This document shows, one piece after another, positions 8,655 through 16,830 of a stretch of DNA of 64,000 nt. This DNA is from a bacterium (GTDB lineage Bacteria > Electryoneota > Electryoneia > Electryoneales > Electryoneaceae), in the NCBI GenBank assembly GCA_020444425.1, contig JAHLLB010000001.1, positions 186,001-250,000 of the forward strand, written 5' to 3'. Numbering within the stretch: the stretch's first letter is position 1; each line of letters begins with the position of its first letter. The notes beneath the pieces are model-generated. The model did not search any database and was not told the origin of the DNA. It saw only the letters and a program-made list of their open reading frames with translations. The position numbers and the translations under genes are program-made.

Positions 8655-11600
8655 TTACTTCAAGAGAACCATCTTCCGGCTGCGGACGAAGTCACCCGCT
8701 TCGAGCCGGTAGAAGTAGACACCGGAGGCCAGTGTCTGCCCGAACTGATCCTGCCCGTCAAAAGTGACAGCGTGTGCTCCGGCAGTCATGCGCTCGTTCA
8801 GCAGTGTTGCGACACGTTGGCCGAGCACGTTGTACACCGCCAACTGCACCTGCCCCGGCTTGCCGAGGTTGAACTGGATCTGCGTCGTCGGGTTGAACGG
8901 GTTCGGATAGTTCTGCCCCAGCGAATAGTTCTCCGGTAGCTGTACACGCTCCGGCACATCCAGCACGAACGAGGTATCCGAAATCACCCACGCGTTCGCC
9001 GTGTAAGCTGGCAGCGTGTGGCTGATGGTGGCCAGTTCCGCGCCGGTGACCTGCGTTGACACATTGGTGAAGACATCGGTCAGGTAGTAGTCTTCGCCGG
9101 CTTCGTAGCCCCAGTCATCCACCGGAATGGTGATGTCGGTTGCCCGTTCTGCACCGGTGATGTTGAGCGCGACGACCACGGTATTCTCACCTTCCATCCA
9201 GCGGCCATAGCTGTAAACGTCGTCGCTCTGGCTGTTGCTGAGGAACTCCGACTCGGTGCTGTACAATGCGGGTAGACGGTGCCGCATCTCGATCAGCGTG
9301 CCGTAGAAACCTTCCAGGTCGTACGGATCGTCATCCCAGCCAATTAAACCACGCTGGCTCTCCTCGCCGACTTCCTGACCAGCGTAAATCAACGGAATGC
9401 CGGGAATGGTCATCAACATCGTCGCCGCCGACTTGGTCTGTACGGCCGAATTTTCCACGATGTAGCGGACTTCGTCATGGTTCTCGAGGAACCGGAACGG
9501 GAAGGTGTAGTCCGGATAATCGAAGCCGAAGTTGGTCACACGATCATGAATGCCCTGCGGATCGGTGAAGCTGCTGCCGAACAGGTCACGGAAGCTGTCG
9601 CCGGACCCGTGGTGCATGTCCCAGTCGTACGCGGAGTCGAACCGGTCGGTGAGGTACGTGAAGTCATTGACACCGGCTTCCGCGAGCAGGAAGCACTCCG
9701 GCTTGATCGTCTTCAACGCGGTCCGCCAGTCCGGCCAGAAGTTCGGATTGCGTTCCTGCACACCCCACGCGACATCGCAGCGGTAGCCATCCACATCGTA
9801 TTCCTGAATCCACCACTTCGCCATTTCGATCATGTAGTGACGCATGTCGGGGTTGTCGTAGTTCAGGTTCGGCAGGCTGGTCCAGTCATAGTAGTACGTG
9901 TAGTTGCCGTTCTGGTCACGATCGTACCAGTCGTACGTATTGGACGCTTCCCCGTTGGCAATAGCGTCCTGCATCCACGGATGTTCAATCGCGGAATGGT
10001 TGATCACCTGGTCCATCACAACCTTGATGCCGTAGCTGTGCGCAGTGTCGACCAGCTGCTCGAAGTCATCGAGGGTGCCGTAGTCTTCCTCGATACCTTT
10101 GTAGTCGGTGATCGCGTAGCCATGCGTGGACGGTCCCGGATTAATCGGCATCAGCCAGATGCAGGTGTAGCCCATGTTGGCGATACGCCACATGTTCATC
10201 GTGATAGCGTCGAGCGATTCACTGTCGTCGTATGAACGAACGTAGATCTCGTACACAATCGCCGACTGCACCCAGTCAACCGACTTGTCGATGTCGAACG
10301 GATCGACACCGTCCGGATCGACGGCAAACATGGTGCGTGCGTGCGTGATGTTGCCGTCCGTGTCCTCAAGCGTGAGGTCGAAGTAGTATTCACCCAATGT
10401 TGCGGGCACAGCACAGGTGGCCACTGACGAACCCGAACCGGACAGAGTCACGACTTCCGGGTTGTCAGGGTCGGCGGTCCACTGGTAGATGATCGGCTGC
10501 TCCTGCGGATCGTAACTGTCTCCGGCGCTGAGCGTGATCTCGTTGCCGTCAACGGACACATCCATCTCCGCGACCGGCGCCTGCGGGGTGTTGTAGAAGA
10601 TCTCGAGTTCGGAGGAAACGCTGGTTTCGTTGTTCAACGTACCGACCAGCTGGAAGAAGTTTGAGCCTTCCTGCAGCGTGACGTCATGGGTGATCTCTCC
10701 AGCCGACACGGTGCCCAGATCGTAGTCGGTTTCACCGTCTGTCCAGCTGTGATGGATCATCAGCTCGACGTCATCGTTCTCAATTTCGGCGTAAAGCGTC
10801 TTGCTGCCCTGAATCGTTGACCAGTCACGCGTCAGCCAACGCAGCACCGGTCCGGACGAGCCGATGTTCGGCCCGATTTCGTCCGGCGAAATCGCTGCGA
10901 TACCACGGCCTTCGGCGTCGAGGGTGACGTTCCGGCCGAGGGTGTGGTTGTTGAACAGGGTGTGTTGCAACGAGTATTCGTCCACGAACATCATGTCGAA
11001 TGCGTCGGGATCGTAATCCTCGGCGATTCCGCCGTTGTCGAGGCCAATCTCCCACGAGTGGTCCACTGTCGGATCAAAGCCTTCGAAGAAGCTGTAGACG
11101 GAGAAGTACCAGTCGCTGCCATAGCTGCCCATGACCGCTTCGAGGTCAGCGACGGGCAGCTCGAACTGCCACCGGTCAACGTCTCCGCTGGCGTCGACAG
11201 TCACGTCGAACGAATTGCCGTACTCCACCGGATCTCGTCCGGTGATCAGGCGGTTGTGATTGGCTGAATCATACCCGGGCGAGCTTGGATCGGCCAGCAC
11301 CATCTGCACGCCGACGCCGTTAAAATCGCGCAACGACATCTCGGTCGCGAAATCGGGATTCGTTTCCGGTGATGTGCCGTCTGTGCTGGAAATCTGGATC
11401 ATGACTCGGGATTCGTCGCCGATCAACACCTGGTCCAAAGCAAACGCCATCGTTTCGCCGTCGTCTTCTTCGAGGATGGTCAACGACACAAGATCCACCG
11501 CGGCGATGGTTGTCGGGGCGGTGTAGCTGCCTGGACCGTCGGCGTCGGACACCATTGGATCGCTGTCGAAGGCATGGAAGCCGTCATCGTCGCCATCGAC

Positions 11601-12587
11601 GATGAAGCCCCAGTAAAAGTCCTGTGCGTTGCCTTCGCTGTCCGTGACTTCGATCTCGATGGTGTAGATACCTGTGGAAAGCCCGTCAATGGTACCGGTT
11701 AATTCGCCGGTATCCGTATCGAAGGTATAGGCCGGCGTTCCGGATGGAAGCAGTTCGACAGTGATGCCAGTCAAATCGGCACCGGTGGAGGTATCGGTCG
11801 GATAGAACTGCGCCGCGAGCGGGATCGTTTCACCCTGCTGAAAGGTTTCGCCGACGTAGGGCCGGAAACCGAATCCGTACGGCTGATCCTTCGGCGTGGC
11901 TTCGACGAGGCTGTTGTTGAACATGCCGCCGTCGGTGCGCGGATTGTCCGGATCCTGCATCCAGTTATCACCGTCGGCGTGGTATTTATAGCCGTACTGA
12001 ATTTCCATCAGCTGGACGTCGAAGTAGTACACGCCGCGTTCGTCCGGACCATTCATCGGCATGCCGTCGCCCCAGCCATTGAAATCGCCTTTGAGGTACA
12101 CGGTGCCCAGCTGTGCCGGGGTGTACGGGCAATCAATACTGCGGGAGTCGAGGGTGAAGCGGTGCCAGGTCGTCGCCGGAGCTTCACCGAAGTAGATGTG
12201 CCAGTCCGACCCGCCGTTGTTGTCCCAGTCGGTGCCGTTGGTGAAGACGTAGTCCAGTTGTTCCACCGTGTCGTCCGTCTGGATCTCGACGTACCAGACT
12301 GTGCCCTCGTAGAAGCTGAGCGGGCTTTGTACTGACATGCCCGGGTCTGCGACTTGCGTGTTCGGCGGCCACATGGTCTGCGGCGGTTCGGTCCAACTGT
12401 TGATGCCCCAGTGCAACTTGATGTTGCCGGAGGGCAGCACGCCGGGATCGGTGTCGTAGTAGATGGTGAGCAGGTCGCCCGGTTCCGGGTTTTCCGGTTC
12501 CCACCAGGAGACTTGCGCGAAACTCGCCCCTGCAAACAGCAGGGTTATCAGGGTCAACATGGCCACGCGGCCGGTCATGTTCTTCAT
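8655..12587 (-). CDS. Large modular secreted GH13 alpha-amylase with C-terminal sorting domain
   Basis: I choose ATG 12587, with GAGG seven bases upstream, over the track's TTG 12599; this gives 1310 residues. After a signal peptide come a starch-binding-type module (about 26-135, WWEPENPEPGDLLTIYY), a CBM48-like domain (about 140-235, VYLKGDFNGWGDGMPM), an Ig-like segment, a DOMON/glucodextranase-C-like module (about 335-545) and another Ig/PKD-like stretch (AGDSYDPQEQPIIYQW). The GH13 barrel begins near 770. Its catalytic residues are the nucleophile Asp938 (GYRCDVAWG), acid/base Glu970 (LLAEAG) and Asp1038 (LENHDE). The tail carries NYPNPFNPTTQIQF and SGVYFYRLEAGDF, a type IX-type C-terminal domain. 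It probably attacks starch at the cell surface and is the central endo-enzyme of the locus. Confidence 0.93.
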   Translation of the reverse strand: MKNMTGRVAMLTLITLLFAGASFAQVSWWEPENPEPGDLLTIYYDTDPGVLPSGNIKLHWGINSWTEPPQTMWPPNTQVADPGMSVQSPLSFYEGTVWYVEIQTDDTVEQLDYVFTNGTDWDNNGGSDWHIYFGEAPATTWHRFTLDSRSIDCPYTPAQLGTVYLKGDFNGWGDGMPMNGPDERGVYYFDVQLMEIQYGYKYHADGDNWMQDPDNPRTDGGMFNNSLVEATPKDQPYGFGFRPYVGETFQQGETIPLAAQFYPTDTSTGADLTGITVELLPSGTPAYTFDTDTGELTGTIDGLSTGIYTIEIEVTDSEGNAQDFYWGFIVDGDDDGFHAFDSDPMVSDADGPGSYTAPTTIAAVDLVSLTILEEDDGETMAFALDQVLIGDESRVMIQISSTDGTSPETNPDFATEMSLRDFNGVGVQMVLADPSSPGYDSANHNRLITGRDPVEYGNSFDVTVDASGDVDRWQFELPVADLEAVMGSYGSDWYFSVYSFFEGFDPTVDHSWEIGLDNGGIAEDYDPDAFDMMFVDEYSLQHTLFNNHTLGRNVTLDAEGRGIAAISPDEIGPNIGSSGPVLRWLTRDWSTIQGSKTLYAEIENDDVELMIHHSWTDGETDYDLGTVSAGEITHDVTLQEGSNFFQLVGTLNNETSVSSELEIFYNTPQAPVAEMDVSVDGNEITLSAGDSYDPQEQPIIYQWTADPDNPEVVTLSGSGSSVATCAVPATLGEYYFDLTLEDTDGNITHARTMFAVDPDGVDPFDIDKSVDWVQSAIVYEIYVRSYDDSESLDAITMNMWRIANMGYTCIWLMPINPGPSTHGYAITDYKGIEEDYGTLDDFEQLVDTAHSYGIKVVMDQVINHSAIEHPWMQDAIANGEASNTYDWYDRDQNGNYTYYYDWTSLPNLNYDNPDMRHYMIEMAKWWIQEYDVDGYRCDVAWGVQERNPNFWPDWRTALKTIKPECFLLAEAGVNDFTYLTDRFDSAYDWDMHHGSGDSFRDLFGSSFTDPQGIHDRVTNFGFDYPDYTFPFRFLENHDEVRYIVENSAVQTKSAATMLMTIPGIPLIYAGQEVGEESQRGLIGWDDDPYDLEGFYGTLIEMRHRLPALYSTESEFLSNSQSDDVYSYGRWMEGENTVVVALNITGAERATDITIPVDDWGYEAGEDYYLTDVFTNVSTQVTGAELATISHTLPAYTANAWVISDTSFVLDVPERVQLPENYSLGQNYPNPFNPTTQIQFNLGKPGQVQLAVYNVLGQRVATLLNERMTAGAHAVTFDGQDQFGQTLASGVYFYRLEAGDFVRSRKMVLLK

Positions 12588-12633
12588 CTTGGACCTCAAT
12601 GCGTCAAGTATCTAAAAGCAGCGGTTGTTATCG

Positions 12634-13980
12634 TTATTGCAGCTGGAAGACACGGTATCCGTATCCGGGAACCGTGAATTCGGCCTCCAGCGGGGACGAA
12701 TCGGTCACATCCACGAAATCGCCCGCACCCAGGCTCGGCGGACGTTCGACAGTCGCGTCCTGATCACCGAAGTTGATCGCGACCAGCATGCGTTCGTCGT
12801 CATGAATCCGCTGGAACAGCAGGACGTTATCGCCGTCGTACGGCAGCCGGACGGTCGACCCCTCGCGAAGTGCGGTGTACTGGGTGCGCAACGCCAGCAA
12901 GTCACGGTAGAACGATCCGATCTCTGGATCGCCAGCCTGCCAGTTGACCGGTTCGTCCTCAAACAGGCTCGGTTTGTGTGTTTCGCCGATCTCCTGCCCG
13001 GTATACAGTAGCGGGATGCCCGGCAGGGTGTAGATTAACGCGCCATAGGGCCGCAGGTTCGGCCAGCCGAATGCTTCGGCAGCACGGGGTTCGTCGTGAT
13101 TCTCGATGAACCGCATCGCCTGCTTGCCCGGCGGGTAAAGGGTGTGCTTCTGTTCGACGGCGGACCACAGGCTGTCGGTGCTGATCCCGCCGTGCGCGTG
13201 TTCCTTCATCCGGTGATACAGATTCCAGTCGTACCCGGCATTGAAGCCGGTGTCCAGAATCCACGGGTCTTCCCACTCCGCCAGCAGAAACACATTCGGT
13301 TTGCGTTGCCGGAGCTGCGGGATTGCCTGTTCCCAGAAGTCGGCGGGCACCATGCCGGCTACATCGCAACGGTACCCATCGATATCCGCCTCCTCGATCC
13401 AGTGGATCAACGAGCCAATCAGGTAGTTCCTCGCACCTTCGCTGGAGTGATCCCAGTCGGTGATATCCGACCAGTCGGCGACTTCGCGTGTGAAGTTGCC
13501 ATCTTCGTCCTTCATGTACCAATCCGGGTGTTCGCTCATCAGGTGATGATCATTGGCGCTGTGATTCATCACGACATCGAGGATGACCGCCATGTCGTGG
13601 TCGTGTGCTTCCTTGACCAATGTTTTCAGATCGTCCAATGTGCCGTATTCGTCACCAATCTCGTAATAGTCTTGCACAGAATAGGGGCTTCCAGCGGTGC
13701 CTTTACGGCCCTCGACTCCGACCGGAAAAATGGGCATCAGCCACAGGGTTTTAACGCCGAGGTTTTGCAACCGGTCCAAGTCCGCAGTCAGCGCCGTGAG
13801 GGTGCCGTCGTCCGAATACGCTCTCAGGTAGACCTCATACAATGGCTGGCCCATGAACCAGTCCTCCGCGTCGGTAACAGCCGTGGCGGGTGGCGGAGCC
13901 TGTTTCGCGCAGCCGAAGCTGAAGATGCTGATAGCCATCGCGAACAGAGTCGCGCGAAAAATCGAGTTTCGCAAAATCAT
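12634..13980 (-). CDS. GH13 alpha-amylase family lipoprotein
   Basis: ATG 13980, preceded by GAGGAG, gives 448 residues with a lipoprotein signal (IFSFGC, Cys24); the track start adds an unsupported N-extension. The compact (beta/alpha)8 barrel begins at GQPLYEVYLRAYSDDG. Conserved region I is LDVVMNHS; the catalytic triad is Asp206 (DGYRCDVAGM), Glu235 (FLLAEWED) and Asp296 (FIENHDEPR). A short beta domain ends the protein. Small size and no binding modules suggest an oligosaccharide-acting enzyme (maltogenic amylase, cyclomaltodextrinase or alpha-glucosidase type) on the periplasmic side of a membrane. It follows the starch-binding gene and precedes the large amylase by only about 50 bp, so the two are probably co-transcribed. 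Confidence 0.92.
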   Translation of the reverse strand: MILRNSIFRATLFAMAISIFSFGCAKQAPPPATAVTDAEDWFMGQPLYEVYLRAYSDDGTLTALTADLDRLQNLGVKTLWLMPIFPVGVEGRKGTAGSPYSVQDYYEIGDEYGTLDDLKTLVKEAHDHDMAVILDVVMNHSANDHHLMSEHPDWYMKDEDGNFTREVADWSDITDWDHSSEGARNYLIGSLIHWIEEADIDGYRCDVAGMVPADFWEQAIPQLRQRKPNVFLLAEWEDPWILDTGFNAGYDWNLYHRMKEHAHGGISTDSLWSAVEQKHTLYPPGKQAMRFIENHDEPRAAEAFGWPNLRPYGALIYTLPGIPLLYTGQEIGETHKPSLFEDEPVNWQAGDPEIGSFYRDLLALRTQYTALREGSTVRLPYDGDNVLLFQRIHDDERMLVAINFGDQDATVERPPSLGAGDFVDVTDSSPLEAEFTVPGYGYRVFQLQ

Positions 13981-14101
13981 CGTGAACTCCTCACAAGCCA
14001 CGGAATCCCGTCCCGCGCCCAACGTGACGGGGTGATGTGCATATTACAGGTATGTCAAACTGCGGTGGTCGCAGCTTGGTTTCTGCGTCCCACTGCTTCG
14101 C

Positions 14102-14135
14102 AAAAAGGGAGGGAAGACGGCGTGTCCTCCCTCCC
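14102..14135 (-). terminator. Rho-independent terminator after the starch-binding-type gene
   Basis: On the minus strand a 12-bp G/C-rich stem (GGGAGGGAGGAC / GTCTTCCCTCCC, one G-U pair, loop ACGCC) is followed directly by TTTTT. It lies 40 bp past the stop of the 14177-15670 gene and upstream of the GH13 lipoprotein gene. Amylase genes further on may therefore need read-through or their own promoter. Confidence 0.82.
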
Positions 14136-14176
14136 CCATCGTCCTGCAAACGAACCGGCGTAAACCGGATCGAAGC

Positions 14177-15670
14177 TTACTTCATCAGCATCATCTTCTT
14201 CGTCTGGGTCATGCCGAGGGCTTCCACACGATAGAAGTAGACACCACTGGACAGCCCGGCCATGTCGAGATTCAGCTCGAACATGCCAGCGCCGAGTGTA
14301 CCCATGTCACGGTTGATGACTTCCTGGCCGGTGACGTTGAACACGCGCAGCTTGGCGTTACCCGGAGCCGGAAGCGTGAACGCAATCGTGGTGCTCGGGT
14401 TGAACGGGTTCGGGTAGTTCTGTTCCAGCGCGAACTCGGTCGGAACCGTCGCGGTCGGAATTTCACGCACGCTCAGGTAGTCGTCGTAAAGATCGCCGTT
14501 TTCACCGAACTGATCTTCGACGGTCCAGGTCGGCTGGTCGGTCGGCAGTTCGCGGAAGCGGTTGGCGTTCTGGCCGGCTTCGTTGTCCCAGCCGTGGCAG
14601 CCATATTTGTACGTGAAGTTGATGCCGGTACCTTCGGAGAAGTCAATGGTGCAGGTGAAGATCGAGTCACCCGCGACGAGGTCCGGAGCGATACCATCAT
14701 CATACAGGTTGTAGTTGCCCGGATCGCCGTCGGTCCAGTTCCAGTTGTTGTCCCATGGGCCGGTGATGATGAAGAACTCGATGCTGTCGATGTCAGCATC
14801 CACCAGTTCCGGGATACCGACATCCGCGTGCTTCTTGATCGCGGGACGGCCATCGAGGTAGAAGGTGACCGACAGATCCTGGTTGATGCCACCCGGGTTG
14901 TCTTCCCAGAAAACCGGATCCAGGACGATTTCCTTGTAGCCGTTGTTGTTGTTATCCGGTTCGTCACCAGTCGCGACGAGGATACGGTCACCACCCGGCG
15001 GCTCTTCCCAGGTTACTGGATCGCTCTGGTTGTTGCCGACGTCGATGAGGAACTTGTACGGCAGGTCGGTGTTGGTTTCCAGGGATTCAAACGTGATCAG
15101 TGCGGCGTAAATGTCTTCACCGCCACCCTGCAGCGTGAGCTGCGTGTAGCCACCCCAGTTGCCGAGGGCTTCGTGGCCACCGCGAATGATCACACCGTCT
15201 TCTGCCGGGTCAAACACTTCGGTCTGGATCGCAACCGTCATGTCGACCTGGAAGATGATTTCGTACGGATAGGTCGGGTTCGCGGAGTTCTGGTCGTTGA
15301 AGAACAGCACGTCCAGCACCGTGTCATCATCCGGGCAGGTCATCGACCGGTCGGCGATGCTTTCCCAGCTCAGGTCAGCAAAGTCACCACCATTGGCAAT
15401 GACGAACTTGAAGAAGTACTCAGTGCCGGCTTCGAGATCGACGGTCACTTCGTAAATCAGATCTTCATCCGGATCCAGCATCCGATCCGACGGGCTGCCC
15501 CAGTCGTTCATGGAACCGTTGAGGCCGACGGAATCAACGTCTGCGTCAAAGTTGTTCAGCTGTTCCTGGATGGACATGTCAACGCGGAATGTCACGTTGA
15601 CGGCTGATGCCATCCCAACGGTCAGCAACAGGGCAATCGCGATCAAACCAACTTTCTGCAACGATCGCAT
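14177..15670 (-). CDS. Secreted starch-binding-type protein with two early-set modules and C-terminal sorting domain
   Basis: The 497-residue protein starts at ATG 15670 behind AAGGAG. A signal peptide ends near ASA. Residues about 24-135 (VTFRVDMSIQEQ, VGLNGSMNDWGSPSDRML, EYFFKFVIANGGDF) resemble a CBM20/CBM48-like fold, and a second similar unit spans about 140-265 (IIFQVDMTVAIQTE, VIIRGGHEALGNWGGYTQL). A third domain with NWTDGDPGNYNLYDDG follows. The tail has NYPNPFNPSTTIAF and SSGVYFYRVEALG, a type IX-type sorting domain. No catalytic motif is visible. It most likely binds glucan at the cell surface, doing for this locus what SusE/SusF do in Bacteroides; that role is inferred. A terminator follows the gene and tandem TAACGTTTGC sites precede it. 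Confidence 0.75.
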   Translation of the reverse strand: MRSLQKVGLIAIALLLTVGMASAVNVTFRVDMSIQEQLNNFDADVDSVGLNGSMNDWGSPSDRMLDPDEDLIYEVTVDLEAGTEYFFKFVIANGGDFADLSWESIADRSMTCPDDDTVLDVLFFNDQNSANPTYPYEIIFQVDMTVAIQTEVFDPAEDGVIIRGGHEALGNWGGYTQLTLQGGGEDIYAALITFESLETNTDLPYKFLIDVGNNQSDPVTWEEPPGGDRILVATGDEPDNNNNGYKEIVLDPVFWEDNPGGINQDLSVTFYLDGRPAIKKHADVGIPELVDADIDSIEFFIITGPWDNNWNWTDGDPGNYNLYDDGIAPDLVAGDSIFTCTIDFSEGTGINFTYKYGCHGWDNEAGQNANRFRELPTDQPTWTVEDQFGENGDLYDDYLSVREIPTATVPTEFALEQNYPNPFNPSTTIAFTLPAPGNAKLRVFNVTGQEVINRDMGTLGAGMFELNLDMAGLSSGVYFYRVEALGMTQTKKMMLMK

Positions 15671-15687
15671 GTTTACTCTCCTTTGTA

Positions 15688-15711
15688 TAACGTTTGCTAT
15701 CTAACGTTTGC
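15688..15711 (-). promoter_or_regulatory. Direct repeat TAACGTTTGC x2, candidate regulator site
   Basis: The decamer TAACGTTTGC occurs at 15688-15697 and again at 15702-15711, 14 bp apart, 18-42 bp upstream of the start of the starch-binding-type gene. Read on the minus strand, each GCAAACGTTA is close to the LacI/GalR-family half-site pair GCAAAC-GTTTGC. A sugar-responsive LacI-type repressor or activator could bind here. No LacI-family gene is in the window, so this remains a proposal. Confidence 0.45.
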
Positions 15712-15748
15712 AAGTCTGCCTTGCGAGTTTACTTCCGGGTGATCTAAC

Positions 15749-16819
15749 TCAGAATTTAAGGTTCAACGAGTACTTGTGCACGTTACCCAATCGATCAAAG
15801 CTCTCGAACGCGTAGTCAACACCCAGCCCGAACATGCCGCTGATGTTGAACACCAATCCGCCGCCGAAGGTGAAACCGCCACCGTTGTCCGGCTCGAACA
15901 GGTTGAATTCCTCATCGTAAGTGCCGGGCCGCATCGACCTCAAGCCGGCGCGCAGGAAGTACATTTCCTGGAAGCCGTATTCCATGCCGACATTGTACGA
16001 TTCGGTGTTGTCGTTGGGCACGACCCAGTCTGCGGCGTAGGTAAGCCGGTGGGATTGGGTTTGGATGAACTCACCGGACACGCCGAGCCGCAACGTAAGC
16101 GGCAGCTTCCACTGATCGGTCTCGTATTCGGCGGTGACGAGTTCGTTGTTGCCTTCCCGGCTGGCATCCGGGTCATGGTACACCAGCAGGTCCTTGCCCG
16201 ACATCTGCATCTTCGAACCGAAGTTGCTGATGTTCATGCCGAGGCGCATGTCCTTGAACGGTGTCACGAACAAGGTACCGATGTCAAAAGCGTACCCACT
16301 CGCCTTTTCGTTCCAGATCTTCTGGTGGACATACTTGACCGTACCGCCGATGCTGAACTTGTCGTAGAAGCGGTAGGCGTAATGCCCGGCGATGGCCAGG
16401 TCGTAACTGTTGAAGAAGAGGCCGGTGCCGTCCTGCTGCAGGACAGTCGTCTGCTCCATCTCGCCGACGTTCAGCAGGGTTGTGGACAGCCCGACGGTAC
16501 CCGCCGCGCCCATCGGAAAGACCGCGCCGATGTATTCGAAGTTCATGTCGGCGAGCCACGTACTGTGAACCAGCAACATTTCCATCTGGTTCAGGTTGCC
16601 GAGTCCGGCGGGATTCCAGTATAGCGCGTTGGCGTCGTCAGCTACCGCGACGAACGCTCCACCCATCGCCTGCGGACGTGTGCCGATGCCGATGGTGAGG
16701 AACGGTGCGGCGGTCGTGCCGACCTTGTTCTGGGCGAACACGGGTTCGGGCGCGATCAAGCCGGCAAGCAGGACCACCGCCAACAAAGCCGTAGCCAGGG
16801 TGCGTACTGTCGTCGTCAT
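15749..16819 (-). CDS. PorV/PorQ-family outer-membrane beta-barrel protein
   Basis: The start is ATG 16819 (GGGAG upstream), 11 bp after the stop of the preceding gene; the track's start at 16939 lies inside that gene. The 356-residue product has a signal peptide (AEPVFAQ region) and the hallmark N-terminal segment GIGTRPQAMGGAFVAVADD followed by ANALYWNPAGLG, shared by PorV/PorQ/FadL-like barrels. Alternating strands run to a C-terminal YSLNLKF, a typical outer-membrane barrel ending. In type IX systems PorV carries cargo to the attachment machinery. Here it may serve that purpose, or act as a locus-specific shuttle for the adjacent sorted proteins; the second idea is inference from position. 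Confidence 0.85.
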   Translation of the reverse strand: MTTTVRTLATALLAVVLLAGLIAPEPVFAQNKVGTTAAPFLTIGIGTRPQAMGGAFVAVADDANALYWNPAGLGNLNQMEMLLVHSTWLADMNFEYIGAVFPMGAAGTVGLSTTLLNVGEMEQTTVLQQDGTGLFFNSYDLAIAGHYAYRFYDKFSIGGTVKYVHQKIWNEKASGYAFDIGTLFVTPFKDMRLGMNISNFGSKMQMSGKDLLVYHDPDASREGNNELVTAEYETDQWKLPLTLRLGVSGEFIQTQSHRLTYAADWVVPNDNTESYNVGMEYGFQEMYFLRAGLRSMRPGTYDEEFNLFEPDNGGGFTFGGGLVFNISGMFGLGVDYAFESFDRLGNVHKYSLNLKF

Positions 16820-16830
16820 GCGTTGCTCCC

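Noticed and set aside
8543-8767. Plus-strand ORF encoding repeated LLLSVTICYY
   Set aside because: It is the translation of the 10-bp microsatellite and runs antisense into the amylase sorting domain.
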